Positions 1-8,082 of a stretch of 33,590 bases of DNA are shown in pieces; position 1 is the first letter of the stretch; the number at the start of each line of letters is the position of its first letter. The translations under genes and the position numbers were made by a program. Source of the stretch: JOPF133 sp052144935 (GTDB taxonomy: Bacteria > Acidobacteriota > Terriglobia > Bryobacterales > Bryobacteraceae). The stretch lies in the NCBI GenBank assembly GCA_052144935.1, contig JBKQPR010000150.1, positions 1 through 33,590 of the forward strand. Reading direction: 5' to 3'. The notes under the pieces were generated by a model. The model worked only from the letters and a program-made list of their open reading frames with translations, was not told the DNA's origin and did no database searches.

Positions 1-1
1 C

Positions 2-1864
2 GGCATTTCGCGAATTCCTAACCGAAGGTTAGGAATTGGCGGAATTCTACAATACGCACCCAGCGCCTGTCAACACGGCGTTTGGCGGCCTCCGGGGAGG
101 CCGGAATGCGCCGGATCCAAGTATTACGAGCCCGTGTCCACCAGCGCGCCGAAGTTCTATACCTCCAGCAAGCGTCCCGATGCTTCCATCATGAGCACGG
201 CTCTGGGCGGGAGGCACCAGTTTGTTTCTTCGCTGCTCTCCTGGGAGGTTTCCGCCGCCCGCTCCTATGAACTGGATTCCGCCGGCAACCCGAAGGCGGA
301 CTTTTCCTGGATCGGATCGACGCTGATCTGCGGCTACAATCCCGCCGCCCAGACCAACCCCAACGTGCCCCACTTCGGTTCGAACTGCGACGGTCCCGGT
401 TCGCCCTTGCAAAATGCCTCCGACTGGGGCTTCAAGGACATTACCATTTCCAGAGGTCAATCGGCGCAGCTCAATCTCACAGCCTCGGCCTCCTATTCCA
501 GGAACTACCACATCGGTTCGCACTGGGGCATTTTGGAGTTCGGAGGCAAGATCCGCAACGGCCACAAATACCAGAATGCCACGGAGACGGTATACGACGG
601 TTGGAAAGCCGCCAGTTATCCGATGACCCAGTTCCTCAGCGGCTTCAGCAGCAGCAATTACCTGAATGGCGATTACTTCGGCGGCCATTACGGACCCGTA
701 TCCGATTTCGATCAAATCTCCAGTTTCACTCTGAGCAGCCTCTCGAACGATGTGGACGGCTACAAAACCGCCTCGGATACCTATCCCAACATATTCAATA
801 TCGTCGAGCGCATCACCGCCGGTTATATCATGGACACCATGGATTTCGGCCGCCTGCACGTGGTTGCCGGGGTCCGCTTTGAAGGCACCCAGATGAACAC
901 GCTGGGGTACAACGTCACTCTTTACCCGTCCGGCAGCGCCGTATGTCCAACCAGCACCGGCTGCGGCTTTCCGGTGGCCGCCAGGAACAATCCGTCCTAC
1001 GTAGACGCGCTTCCCAGCGTCTCGCTCCGATACGCTTTGGATTCGGAATCCGCTCTGCGGCTGGTTTATGGCCGGGGTGTGTCTCGTCCCGATGCCTACC
1101 AGTTAGTGCCCTATGTCACCGAGGACGACTCCACCAATCCGGCAACCATAGCCGAGGGCAACCCCAAACTGCAACCGGAGCACGCCAACAACTACGACTT
1201 ACTCTACGAGCGCTACCTGCGTCCAGCAGGCATTTTCCAGGCCGGTTTCTTTTACAAGCAACTTTCGGATACGCTGATCAGCACCTCCTACACGGCCACC
1301 AGCGGCCAGTATGCGGGCGACCTGGTTTCGCAGTGGATCAACGCCGGCAGCGCGCAGCTCTACGGCTTCGAGGTCTCTTACCAGCAGCGGCTCGCCATGC
1401 TGCCCGGTCCGCTGAAGGGCCTGGGCATGCTGGCGAATTATAGCTGGACGGGTTCGCAGATCAGGCACATCCCGGGCCGCCCCGACAGCCCCGCCCTGCA
1501 GCGCCAGACGCCCAATTCATGGAACATCAGTCCCACTTACGATCTGGGCCGTTTCTCCGCGCGCGTGGGCCTCTCCTACAACGGTCCTTGCATCTATCAA
1601 TATGAGTATCAGGCTTCCTCGGATGTGAGCGGCCTCGGTCCGCACGGCCCCACGGGGGATGTATATACCTTGGCGCACTTTCAGGTTGACGCGCAGGCGA
1701 GCTTCCGCATCGCCCGCGGTCTGTCGGCGGTGGTCTACGGACTGAACCTGACCGACGAGGTCTTCGGCTACTACACCGGCAGCCCCATATTCGTCAATCA
1801 GCGGGAGTATTACAAAGCGACATATGCCGGTGGGTTGCGGTATAGTTTCAACCGTGAAAGGTAA
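2..1864 (+). CDS. TonB-dependent receptor, C-terminal part (5' end outside the window)
   Basis: Outer-membrane beta-barrel receptor for TonB-energised uptake; the substrate is not readable. About 580 residues of barrel are visible, with alternating aromatic/polar strands and typical late-barrel signatures: SALRLVYGRGVSRPD, then a loop containing GNPKLQPEHANNYDL, then FYKQLSDTLI, ending in GGLRYSFNRER. The N-terminal carboxypeptidase-like domain and plug would lie upstream of the window. The frame is open to the left edge; the first start-like codon (GTG at 134) is internal, not a real start. A better receptor-like reading of about positions 33-115 lies in the next frame (ELAEFYNTHPAPVN), with a TAG in that frame at 30-32, so the gene may be frameshifted here or the edge may be misassembled. 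The last 11 bases overlap the downstream acid phosphatase if that gene starts at 1854, which suggests co-expression. The family is certain; intactness is not. Confidence 0.88.
   Translation, partial: GISRIPNRRLGIGGILQYAPSACQHGVWRPPGRPECAGSKYYEPVSTSAPKFYTSSKRPDASIMSTALGGRHQFVSSLLSWEVSAARSYELDSAGNPKADFSWIGSTLICGYNPAAQTNPNVPHFGSNCDGPGSPLQNASDWGFKDITISRGQSAQLNLTASASYSRNYHIGSHWGILEFGGKIRNGHKYQNATETVYDGWKAASYPMTQFLSGFSSSNYLNGDYFGGHYGPVSDFDQISSFTLSSLSNDVDGYKTASDTYPNIFNIVERITAGYIMDTMDFGRLHVVAGVRFEGTQMNTLGYNVTLYPSGSAVCPTSTGCGFPVAARNNPSYVDALPSVSLRYALDSESALRLVYGRGVSRPDAYQLVPYVTEDDSTNPATIAEGNPKLQPEHANNYDLLYERYLRPAGIFQAGFFYKQLSDTLISTSYTATSGQYAGDLVSQWINAGSAQLYGFEVSYQQRLAMLPGPLKGLGMLANYSWTGSQIRHIPGRPDSPALQRQTPNSWNISPTYDLGRFSARVGLSYNGPCIYQYEYQASSDVSGLGPHGPTGDVYTLAHFQVDAQASFRIARGLSAVVYGLNLTDEVFGYYTGSPIFVNQREYYKATYAGGLRYSFNRER
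10..38. repeat. Perfect 11-bp inverted repeat with 3-nt loop at the window edge
   Basis: AATTCCTAACC (13-23) and GGTTAGGAATT (27-37) are exact reverse complements around the loop GAA, and the match continues imperfectly outward. It lies inside what should be receptor coding sequence and creates the in-frame TAG at 30-32. It could be a genuine small palindrome in a decayed gene or a fold-back artefact of sequencing or assembly. Confidence 0.6.
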
Positions 1865-3104
1865 TCGGCTCGCGGCGGTCCTCGCCGCCGCGCTGGTGGC
1901 CGCCTGGCCGGCCGGCGGCGCGGGCGTTCCGCAATTGAAGTACGTGGCGATCGTCAGCCGGCACGGTGTGCGGTCGCCCACCTGGGAGGCCGCGCGCCTC
2001 AACCAATACTCGGCCCAGCCCTGGCCCGAATGGGGAGCCCCGCCCGGCAACCTCACGCCGCACGGGCGGGCGCTCATGAAACTCATGGGCTCGTACTACC
2101 GCGAATGGCTCTCCGGCGAACAACTCCTCCACAAGGGATGCCAGGACACGCGGCAAATCTACATCCGCGCCGACAAGGATGAGCGGACTCGCGAAACCGG
2201 CGCGGCCCTGGCCGAATCGCTGTTGCCCGGCTGCGCAATTCCCATCCACTCTCAGCCGGGGGGCGAGGCCGACCCTCTGTTCTCAGGCGCCGGCGCCCTC
2301 GATCCCAAACTGGCGCTCAAGGCCGTGCGCGACCGCCTCGGCCCCGACCCCCAGAAGCTTCTCGCGGACCACCGCGCGGCTTTGGATGCTCTCCAGTACA
2401 TACTCAATGGCCCGCCCGCTGCACCCGCCGCGATGGGCGTCTCCGCCAAAGGCAAATCGGTCGAGTTACAAGGACCCTTCGCCACGGGGTCGACACTTAG
2501 CGAGGACTTACTGCTGGAATACACCGACGGAATGCGGGGCACGGCTCTCAGCTGGGGCCGGCTGGCTCGGGAAAACCTGAACCGCGTTCTGGAATTGCAT
2601 TCGGTGTATGCCGATCTGATGCGCCGTACGCCCTATCTCGCGCGCGCCCGCGGATCGAACCTTTTGGAGCACGTGTTGCGCTCGATGGAGCAAGCCGTAA
2701 CCGGCACGCCGGCACAGGGCGCTCTGGGCCGACCGGGCGATACCGTGCTGCTCCTATCCGGCCACGACACCAATTTGTCCAACCTCTCCGGGATGCTCGG
2801 TCTTCGCTGGAGCCTGCCCGGATACCAGCCGGACGACACGCCTCCCGGAGGGGCGCTGATCTTCTCATTGTGGCGCGAGCCGGCCTCCGGCGAGTACTTC
2901 CTGAAGCTGCGCTACGTCGCCCAGACCCTCGACCAAATGCGCAATGCGGACCCGCTATCCATGGCCGCTCCGCCCGCCGGCCAGGATGTGCCGCTTCCCG
3001 GCTGCCAGGCGGGCGACCCAAGCCACGGCTGCCCTTGGGCGACCGCCCGGTCAGTAATCGAAAAGGCCATCGATCCCGCGTTCACCCTGGTGGAGCGCCC
3101 ATAG
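1854..3104 (+). CDS. Secreted histidine acid phosphatase (phytase / glucose-1-phosphatase-like)
   Basis: Branch-2 histidine phosphatase that hydrolyses phosphomonoesters through a phosphohistidine intermediate. The catalytic RHGVRSP motif lies at residues 36-42, and the proton-donor HD pair is at about 304-305 in SGHDTNLSN; together these define the AppA/Agp family. The length of 416 residues is normal. The GTG at 1854 is preferred because it yields a clean signal peptide (MKGNRLAAVLAAALVAAWPAGGAG), predicting export to the periplasm or outside. The upstream ATG at 1824 would add ten residues that spoil the signal peptide and would deepen the overlap with the receptor gene. Overlap with the TonB receptor suggests one transcript, fitting a scheme in which the enzyme releases phosphate from organic phosphate (for example phytate) and the receptor imports a product. 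Substrate specificity is inferred, not visible. Confidence 0.88.
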   Translation: MKGNRLAAVLAAALVAAWPAGGAGVPQLKYVAIVSRHGVRSPTWEAARLNQYSAQPWPEWGAPPGNLTPHGRALMKLMGSYYREWLSGEQLLHKGCQDTRQIYIRADKDERTRETGAALAESLLPGCAIPIHSQPGGEADPLFSGAGALDPKLALKAVRDRLGPDPQKLLADHRAALDALQYILNGPPAAPAAMGVSAKGKSVELQGPFATGSTLSEDLLLEYTDGMRGTALSWGRLARENLNRVLELHSVYADLMRRTPYLARARGSNLLEHVLRSMEQAVTGTPAQGALGRPGDTVLLLSGHDTNLSNLSGMLGLRWSLPGYQPDDTPPGGALIFSLWREPASGEYFLKLRYVAQTLDQMRNADPLSMAAPPAGQDVPLPGCQAGDPSHGCPWATARSVIEKAIDPAFTLVERP

Positions 3105-3117
3105 CGGGCCCGCCCTC

Positions 3118-3579
3118 TCAGCCCGCCGGCGGCGCGAAGAACTCCACCGGCTCCAGGGCCACCATCTTCCACTTGCGCCCCTGCTTCGCCACCGTACACT
3201 TGAGCACCTGTTCGCGCCGGTCGGACGCCATCACCTCGCCCTTCGGGCTCGCAAACGTGCCGTTCTCCACGGGGTGCAGGATCATGAGCCAGTCCGCCTC
3301 CACTTCGCGCTTTTGTTCGTCGCCCTCGTTCTTGTTGAACTCCACGCTGGATTGAACGTCGAACCCGCGCAGCAACGCGCTCACGTTATCGCTCAGCTTT
3401 TGGTATCCCGGCATGGCTTTGTCAAAGGCGGTCAGAAACTGCTGCGGATTGGCGGCGCTTAAGGACGCGGCCATGTCTCCGAACAGGTCCCAAACCTGCT
3501 GCGCGGAATCGGCCCGCAGCGTTTTGCTGCAGGCCAGGGAGGCCAGCGAGCTGAGCAGAACCACTCGGCGCGTCATCAT
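3118..3579 (-). CDS. Small exported protein coupled to argJ, function unknown
   Basis: A 153-residue protein starting MMTRRVVLLSSLASLAC, an export signal with two basic residues and a hydrophobic core; the Cys could be a weak lipobox, otherwise cleavage would be near LRADSA. The mature part has an amphipathic helical stretch, then a compact alpha+beta half with EVEADWLMILHP and KCTVAKQGRKWKMVALEP. That resembles NTF2/SnoaL-like small periplasmic proteins, but I cannot assign a family. The start is at 3579, where ATG overlaps the argJ TGA (ATGA), so translation is probably coupled. A much longer open frame runs upstream antisense to argJ's own frame and is a shadow. The gene converges with the acid phosphatase gene, leaving only 13 bp between them. 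Confidence 0.8.
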   Translation of the reverse strand: MMTRRVVLLSSLASLACSKTLRADSAQQVWDLFGDMAASLSAANPQQFLTAFDKAMPGYQKLSDNVSALLRGFDVQSSVEFNKNEGDEQKREVEADWLMILHPVENGTFASPKGEVMASDRREQVLKCTVAKQGRKWKMVALEPVEFFAPPAG

Positions 3580-4754
3580 GTCCGGTAACTGGCGTTGATT
3601 CGAATATACCCCTCGGTGAAGTCGCAGGTCCAGAAGCGCGCCGCGCCTTTGCCTTTGCCGCGCAGGGCCAGGCGGATCTCGCACTCGCGCACGTCCAGTT
3701 TGGCCTTCAGCTCCGGCTCGTCGAACGGGGCCGCCAGGCCGCCGCGGCACACCAGGACGCCCTGCATGTGAATGTCGGCCTTGGCGGGGTCGAAGGCCAC
3801 GCCGGCATTGCCCGCCGCGCTGAGTATGCGTCCCCAGTTGGCGTCCGAGCCGGCCACCGCGGTCTTCACCAGCGGGGAATTGGCGATGGTGCGCGCCAGG
3901 CGGGCCGCCGCGGCGTCGCTGGGGGCGCCCGAAATCAGGATGGTGATGAGCTTGCTCGCGCCTTCGCCATCGCGCGCAATGGCCCGCGCGAGGCTCTCCA
4001 TCGCTTCGGCGATGGCGGCCTCCATCCGGGGCATCTCCTTGGGGTCGGGCCGCACGCCGGAAGCGCCATTGGCCAGCAGCAGCAGGGTGTCGTTGGTGGA
4101 GGTGTCGCCATCCACCGAGATGCGGTTGTAGCTGCGCTCCACGCCGCGCTTGAGGATGGTGCGCAGGGCGGGCAGCGGAATCTGCGCGTCGGTCATCACG
4201 AAGCCCAGGGTGGTGGCCATTTGCGGATGGATCATGCCGGAGCCTTTGGTGAATCCGGCCACCCGCACCGTGCCGCGCCGAAGCTGGACTTCGGCGAAAG
4301 CCGTCTTGGGGACCAGGTCTGTAGTCAGGATGGCGTTGGCGGCATCGTCGAAGCGGGCGGGGCTCAGACCCTGGATGAGGAGGGGCAGGGAATCGACGAT
4401 CTTGCGCGCGTCCAGTTCCACGCCGATCACCCCGGTGGAGGCCGGCAGAACCTGTTGCGGAGGCAGCTTCAACAGCTTGCCGGCGGCTTTGCAGGTGGCT
4501 GCGGCCACGCTGTCGCCGGTGCGCGTGGCGCAGTTGGCGTTTCCGGCGTTGATCACCACGGCGCCCACCAGGCCGCGCGACAGCTTCAAATGGTGGCGGC
4601 TCAGTTTCACCGGCGCCGCCTGCACGCGGTTCTGCGTGAACACGCCGGCGGCGTTGGCCGGCAGGGCGCTGACGATCAGGGCCAGGTCGTCCTTGGCGGC
4701 CTGGCGGATGCCGGCGTAGGTAGCCGAAAAGGCAAATCCAAGCGGGGGGGTCAC
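3576..4754 (-). CDS. argJ: Bifunctional glutamate N-acetyltransferase / amino-acid N-acetyltransferase ArgJ
   Basis: Arginine biosynthesis: moves the acetyl group from N-acetylornithine to glutamate, giving ornithine and N-acetylglutamate, and in bifunctional forms also uses acetyl-CoA. At 392 residues it has the usual family length. Diagnostic stretches are VVINAGNANCATRTG (about 67-80), KGSGMIHPQMATTLGF (170-185) with the autocleavage/nucleophile Thr at about 181, ISVDGDTSTNDTLLLLANG, and the end YIRINASYRT. The protein self-cleaves at that Thr into alpha and beta chains. No other arg gene is in the window. It lies 148 bp downstream of fmt on the same strand, separated by a large inverted repeat, and overlaps the next gene by ATGA. 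Assignment is firm; bifunctionality versus ornithine-only activity cannot be read from the sequence. Confidence 0.96.
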   Translation of the reverse strand: MTPPLGFAFSATYAGIRQAAKDDLALIVSALPANAAGVFTQNRVQAAPVKLSRHHLKLSRGLVGAVVINAGNANCATRTGDSVAAATCKAAGKLLKLPPQQVLPASTGVIGVELDARKIVDSLPLLIQGLSPARFDDAANAILTTDLVPKTAFAEVQLRRGTVRVAGFTKGSGMIHPQMATTLGFVMTDAQIPLPALRTILKRGVERSYNRISVDGDTSTNDTLLLLANGASGVRPDPKEMPRMEAAIAEAMESLARAIARDGEGASKLITILISGAPSDAAAARLARTIANSPLVKTAVAGSDANWGRILSAAGNAGVAFDPAKADIHMQGVLVCRGGLAAPFDEPELKAKLDVRECEIRLALRGKGKGAARFWTCDFTEGYIRINASYRT

Positions 4755-4796
4755 GGACGTGGGCCTCCTGGAATCTCATTCGGTCCGGCATCACAC

Positions 4797-4889
4797 TCAC
4801 CGCGGAGACACGGAGAAAACGGAGCAAGCGCGGAGAAGATCAATTGTATTCTCCGCGCTTCCTCCGTTCTCTCCGTGTCTCCGCGGTGA
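4797..4889. repeat. Long inverted repeat, dispersed family copy A
   Basis: Arms 4797-4837 and 4849-4889 are 41 nt each and complementary apart from two mismatches, around an 11-nt AT-rich centre. The arms carry the core GGAGACACGGAG and GGAAGCGCGGAG type words shared with copies at 15318 and 30834. It begins 13 nt downstream of the fmt stop codon and lies between fmt and argJ. A transcript would form a very stable hairpin. It has no coding content and no transposase. Confidence 0.92.
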
Positions 4890-4902
4890 ATCAGGGCTTC
4901 AG

Positions 4903-5847
4903 TCAAGCAGACACTCCTAAAATCTCATTCTCTTTCAATCGCTGGCCGTTCGCGAAATCGGCCGCGGCGATTCGTTTGCGGCCTTCCAGTTGCACCTCGA
5001 CCAGTTCCAGGCCGCCCTCGCCCGTGGCGACGATCGGGGGCTTGAGGCTCAGCAACCCGCCGGGCGCTCCCGTGTGCGCCCCGCTGCCTCCGGACGCCGC
5101 CACGCGCGAGCGCCAGATGTGCAGCGCCTGGCCGCGGAACCCGGTGTACGCGCCGGGCCAGGGCTGCAGGCCGCGCACCCGGTTGTGGATCGCGGCGGCC
5201 GGCTGGCGCCAGTCGATCCGCCCGTCTTCCTTTTTCAATAGCGGCGCGTAGGTCGCCTGGGCCGAATCTTGCTTCTCGGGCTGAACGCGTCCGGCGGCCA
5301 GGCCGCGAAGTGTTTCCACCAACAGGCCCGCGCCCATCGCGGCCAGCCGCTCGCCCAAGTCGATGGCGTTCTCTTCGGGACCGATGGCGGTCTCCGCCTG
5401 GCGCAGGATGTCGCCGGTGTCGAGACCCGCGTCGATCCGCATGATCGTGACTCCCGTGCGCGTCTCGCCGTTGACGATGGCCCACTGCACCGGCCCGGCC
5501 CCGCGGTACTTGGGCAGCAGCGAGGCATGCACGTTCAGAATGCCGAGGGGCGCGATATCGATCGCGCTCTGCGGGATGATCTGCCCGTAACCCACCACCA
5601 CCATAGCCTCGGGCGCCAGGCCGCGCAGGTATTCCACGGCTTCCGGCCGCCGCACGCGCTCGGGCTGATAGACCGTCAGGCCGTGCTTCAGGGCCGCCTG
5701 CTTTACCGGCGGCGCGGAGGTCTCGCGGCCGCGGCCGCGCGGGCGATCGGGCTGGATCAGCACGGCGAGCACCTCGTGCCCGGCTTCCACCAGACGGTCC
5801 AGGGTGGGGACCGCGAAGGCGGGCGTTCCTAAAAACACCAGCCGCAT
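4903..5847 (-). CDS. fmt: Methionyl-tRNA formyltransferase
   Basis: Formylates initiator Met-tRNA using 10-formyl-tetrahydrofolate, in the cytoplasm. The N-terminus MRLVFLGTPAFAVPTL is the classic Fmt start. The catalytic block NVHASLLPKYRGAGP at about 105-119 supplies the conserved Asn, His and Ser, and LDTGDIL at about 143 supplies the catalytic Asp. The C-terminal OB-like tRNA-binding domain follows (LQPWPGAYTGF and after). The length of 314 residues is typical. The start at 5847 is chosen over 5865 because it matches the family N-terminus and has a GAAGGCG ribosome site just upstream; the longer form would overlap def. It lies 8 nt after def, and the pairing of def and fmt is the conserved arrangement for adding and removing the formyl group. 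Confidence 0.97.
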   Translation of the reverse strand: MRLVFLGTPAFAVPTLDRLVEAGHEVLAVLIQPDRPRGRGRETSAPPVKQAALKHGLTVYQPERVRRPEAVEYLRGLAPEAMVVVGYGQIIPQSAIDIAPLGILNVHASLLPKYRGAGPVQWAIVNGETRTGVTIMRIDAGLDTGDILRQAETAIGPEENAIDLGERLAAMGAGLLVETLRGLAAGRVQPEKQDSAQATYAPLLKKEDGRIDWRQPAAAIHNRVRGLQPWPGAYTGFRGQALHIWRSRVAASGGSGAHTGAPGGLLSLKPPIVATGEGGLELVEVQLEGRKRIAAADFANGQRLKENEILGVSA

Positions 5848-5855
5848 GGGCGCCT

Positions 5856-6371
5856 TCAGTCCCAATCCCCGGCGCGCTGCAGCCTCTTGATTTTGCGCTT
5901 CATGAGGTCGCGTTTCAGGGCGCTGATGTGGGTGATGTAGAGCCTGCCGTAGAGATGATCGGTTTCATGCAGGAAGGCGCGCGCCAGCAGATCTTCGCCG
6001 GTCATTTCGAACTCTTCGCCTTTGGCGTCCTGCGCCCGCACGGTGACGCGCTTGGCGCGGCGGACCTGCTCGCGAAAGCCGGGAATGCTCAGGCAGCCCT
6101 CTTCGCCCTCCTGTTTGCCTTCGATCTTGAGGATCCGGGGATTGATGAGGATGAGCTTGTCCTCGGGTTTCTCGCCGTTGGAGACATCGATCACCGCGAT
6201 CTTCCTTCCCACCCCGATCTGCGGGGCCGCCAGACCCACGCCCTTGGCGGCGTACATCGACTCGAACATGTCCTCGAGGAACTGTTGCAGCTCCGGCGTG
6301 TCGAACTCGGCCACGTCGGCGGCCTCCCGTTCCAACACCGGATTGCCGAACTTGACTATGGGATACACCAT
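5856..6371 (-). CDS. def: Peptide deformylase
   Basis: Metalloenzyme that removes the N-formyl group from nascent proteins. All three family motifs are present: GVGLAAPQIG (residues 44-53), EEGCLSIPG with the metal-ligand Cys at about 93, and HETDHLYG with metal-ligand His at about 135 and 139 and catalytic Glu at 136. At 171 residues it is full length. It sits 7 nt after aroC and 8 nt before fmt on the same strand, so an aroC-def-fmt transcript is likely. There are no unusual substitutions in the active-site motifs. Confidence 0.98.
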   Translation of the reverse strand: MVYPIVKFGNPVLEREAADVAEFDTPELQQFLEDMFESMYAAKGVGLAAPQIGVGRKIAVIDVSNGEKPEDKLILINPRILKIEGKQEGEEGCLSIPGFREQVRRAKRVTVRAQDAKGEEFEMTGEDLLARAFLHETDHLYGRLYITHISALKRDLMKRKIKRLQRAGDWD

Positions 6372-6378
6372 AACTCAG

Positions 6379-7575
6379 TTAATAACTTTCCACCTGTGCC
6401 AGGTAACCCTGGTAATTGCGCCTGGTTTCCGCCAGCGAATCGCCGCCGAACTTTTCCAGGAAGGCTGCCGCCAACACCATCGCCACCATCGCCTCGCCGA
6501 TCACGCCGGCCGCCGGAACCACGCACACATCGGAGCGCTCATAGGCGGCCAGGGCCGGTTCGCGGGTTTCCAGGTCCACCGATTCCAAGGGCCGGCGCAG
6601 CGTGGAAATCGGCTTCAACATGCCGCGCACCAATACGTCCTGCCCGTTGGTCATGCCGCCTTCCAGGCCACCGGCGCGGTTGGCACCGCGGGTAAAGCGG
6701 CGCGCCTGGCGGTCATAATGTATCGTATCCTGCACCTGGGAGCCGAAACTGGCCGCGCCCTCGGCGGCGAATCCAACCTCCACGCCCTTCACGGCCTGTA
6801 TGGAAACGATGGCCTGCGCCAGCCTGCCATCGAGGCGCGAATCCCAAGTGATGTGGGAGCCCAGCCCCACCGGGACGCCGCGCGCCACCACTTCGAAGAC
6901 GCCGCCGACAGTGTCGCCAGTGCGGTAAGCCTCGTCCACCACTGCCTTCATGCGGGCTTCCACGGCGGTATCCACGCAACCCAGCAACACCTCGTCCCGG
7001 TGGCTCAACGCGGCCAGTTCCTCCCATTGGGCTGGGCGGCCGAGCGGGACCGGACCCACCGCGATCACATGGCTGAGCACCTGGATGCCGAACTCGCCCA
7101 GGAACGCCTTGGCCACCGCGCCCACGGCCACCCGCGCGGTGGTCTCGCGGGCGCTGGCGCGTTCCAAAATGTACCGGGCGTCGTGAAAATTGTACTTCAA
7201 CGCGCCGGCCAGGTCCGCGTGTCCCGGCCGCGGACGCGTCACCGGCTTGCGCTTGTCTTCGGCGGGCCCTGAGGGCACTCCAGCGGGCGCCCCGGCGTCT
7301 TCCACGGGGAGCGCTTCGGTCCAGTTTTGCCAATCCTTGTTGCGGATCACGACGGCCACGGGTGAGCCGATGGTGTGGGAATGGCGCACGCCGGCTACAA
7401 TTTCGGCGTGGTCGGTTTCGATCTTCATGCGCCCACCGCGGCCGTAACCCTGCTGGCGGCGCCATAGCTCGCGGTCGATCGCGTTTACGGAAATTGGTAT
7501 GCCGGCCGGAAGCCCGCTGAGGGTGGCGACCAGGCATTCGCCGTGGGACTCCCCGGCCGTCTCAAATCGCAGCAT
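6379..7575 (-). CDS. aroC: Chorismate synthase
   Basis: Last step of the shikimate pathway: converts 5-enolpyruvylshikimate-3-phosphate to chorismate, needing reduced FMN. The N-terminal MLRFETAGESHGE, the internal RPGHADLAGALKYNFHDAR and SARETTARVAVGAVAK blocks, and a C-terminal Arg-rich RFTRGANRAGGLEGGMTNG region with TLRRPLESVDL are family signatures. The start at 7575 is preferred because the sequence from there matches the family start; an upstream in-frame ATG at 7611 would add 12 residues of no recognisable character. At 398 residues it is slightly longer than the enterobacterial enzyme, within the range of other bacteria. It is the first gene of the minus-strand aroC-def-fmt block and diverges from the small membrane protein gene at 7657. 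Confidence 0.97.
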   Translation of the reverse strand: MLRFETAGESHGECLVATLSGLPAGIPISVNAIDRELWRRQQGYGRGGRMKIETDHAEIVAGVRHSHTIGSPVAVVIRNKDWQNWTEALPVEDAGAPAGVPSGPAEDKRKPVTRPRPGHADLAGALKYNFHDARYILERASARETTARVAVGAVAKAFLGEFGIQVLSHVIAVGPVPLGRPAQWEELAALSHRDEVLLGCVDTAVEARMKAVVDEAYRTGDTVGGVFEVVARGVPVGLGSHITWDSRLDGRLAQAIVSIQAVKGVEVGFAAEGAASFGSQVQDTIHYDRQARRFTRGANRAGGLEGGMTNGQDVLVRGMLKPISTLRRPLESVDLETREPALAAYERSDVCVVPAAGVIGEAMVAMVLAAAFLEKFGGDSLAETRRNYQGYLAQVESY

Positions 7576-7656
7576 CGGACAAGGATCTCTTATCGTAGCA
7601 GACTCGAACATTTCACGGGATTTGCTCGTATGATTGGAGGAAGGAGACCCGATCCG

Positions 7657-7848
7657 ATGAAGTTCCTGCTGTGGTGCGTGCTGCTGGTTCTGTGCTGGCC
7701 GCTGGCGCTGGCGGCGCTGGTACTGTATCCCCTGGTGTGGCTCCTGCTGCTGCCGTTCCGGATTGTGGGGATTGCGGTAGGCGGAGTATTGGAGCTGGTG
7801 TGGGCGATCGTCACCCTGCCCGCCCGTTTGCTGCGCGGACTGGTCTGA
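7657..7848 (+). CDS. Small two-helix membrane protein, unknown function
   Basis: A 63-residue protein beginning MKFLLWCVLLVLCWPLALA, almost entirely hydrophobic, with two or three short membrane segments broken by Pro and Arg (LLLPFRIVG) and a basic end (ARLLRGLV). A strong purine-rich ribosome site (GGAGGAAGGAG at 7637-7647) precedes the ATG at 7657, which decides the start against the longer open frame from 7543. It is convergent with the next small membrane gene, with a single base between the two stop codons. No family name is secure. Confidence 0.75.
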   Translation: MKFLLWCVLLVLCWPLALAALVLYPLVWLLLLPFRIVGIAVGGVLELVWAIVTLPARLLRGLV

Positions 7849-7849
7849 C

Positions 7850-7999
7850 CTATACCGCGCGCCTGCCGGTGAGCAGGTTGAATAGCAGGACCACCACGGC
7901 CAGTATCAGCAAAAGGTGGATAAAGCCGCCGAAAGTATAAGCGGTTACCAGGCCAAGCAGCCAAAGTACCAGCAAAATCACGAAGATAGTCCAAAGCAT
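7850..7999 (-). CDS. lmo0937-type small membrane protein (DUF5670-like)
   Basis: A 49-residue protein, MLWTIFVILLVLWLLGLVT followed by AYTFGGFIHLLLILAVVVLL and a basic tail NLLTGRRAV. This matches the widespread two-helix lmo0937/DUF5670 pattern of WTIF..ILL..WLLG then GG.IHLLL; function is unknown, although members are often stress-associated. The start at 7999 is preferred over the 26-residue longer form because GGAGAACAAACAAATG gives a good ribosome site and family members begin here. It is tail-to-tail with the small membrane gene at 7657. Confidence 0.8.
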   Translation of the reverse strand: MLWTIFVILLVLWLLGLVTAYTFGGFIHLLLILAVVVLLFNLLTGRRAV

Positions 8000-8082
8000 T
8001 TGTTTGTTCTCCGTCAAGGGGAAAGCAACTGGGATGCCACAGGTCTGGCTAAGGCTAAGGCTGCGGACCATTTCCAAGGATC

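Noticed and set aside
3580..4827. Long minus-strand open frame joined to the 153-residue exported protein, giving a 569-residue product
   Set aside because: Its upstream part is antiparallel-frame shadow of argJ with Arg/Gly-rich composition; the real protein begins at the ATG overlapping the argJ stop.
3768..4889. 373-residue plus-strand open frame across argJ and the inverted repeat
   Set aside because: Antisense shadow of argJ with no motifs; it runs through the palindrome.
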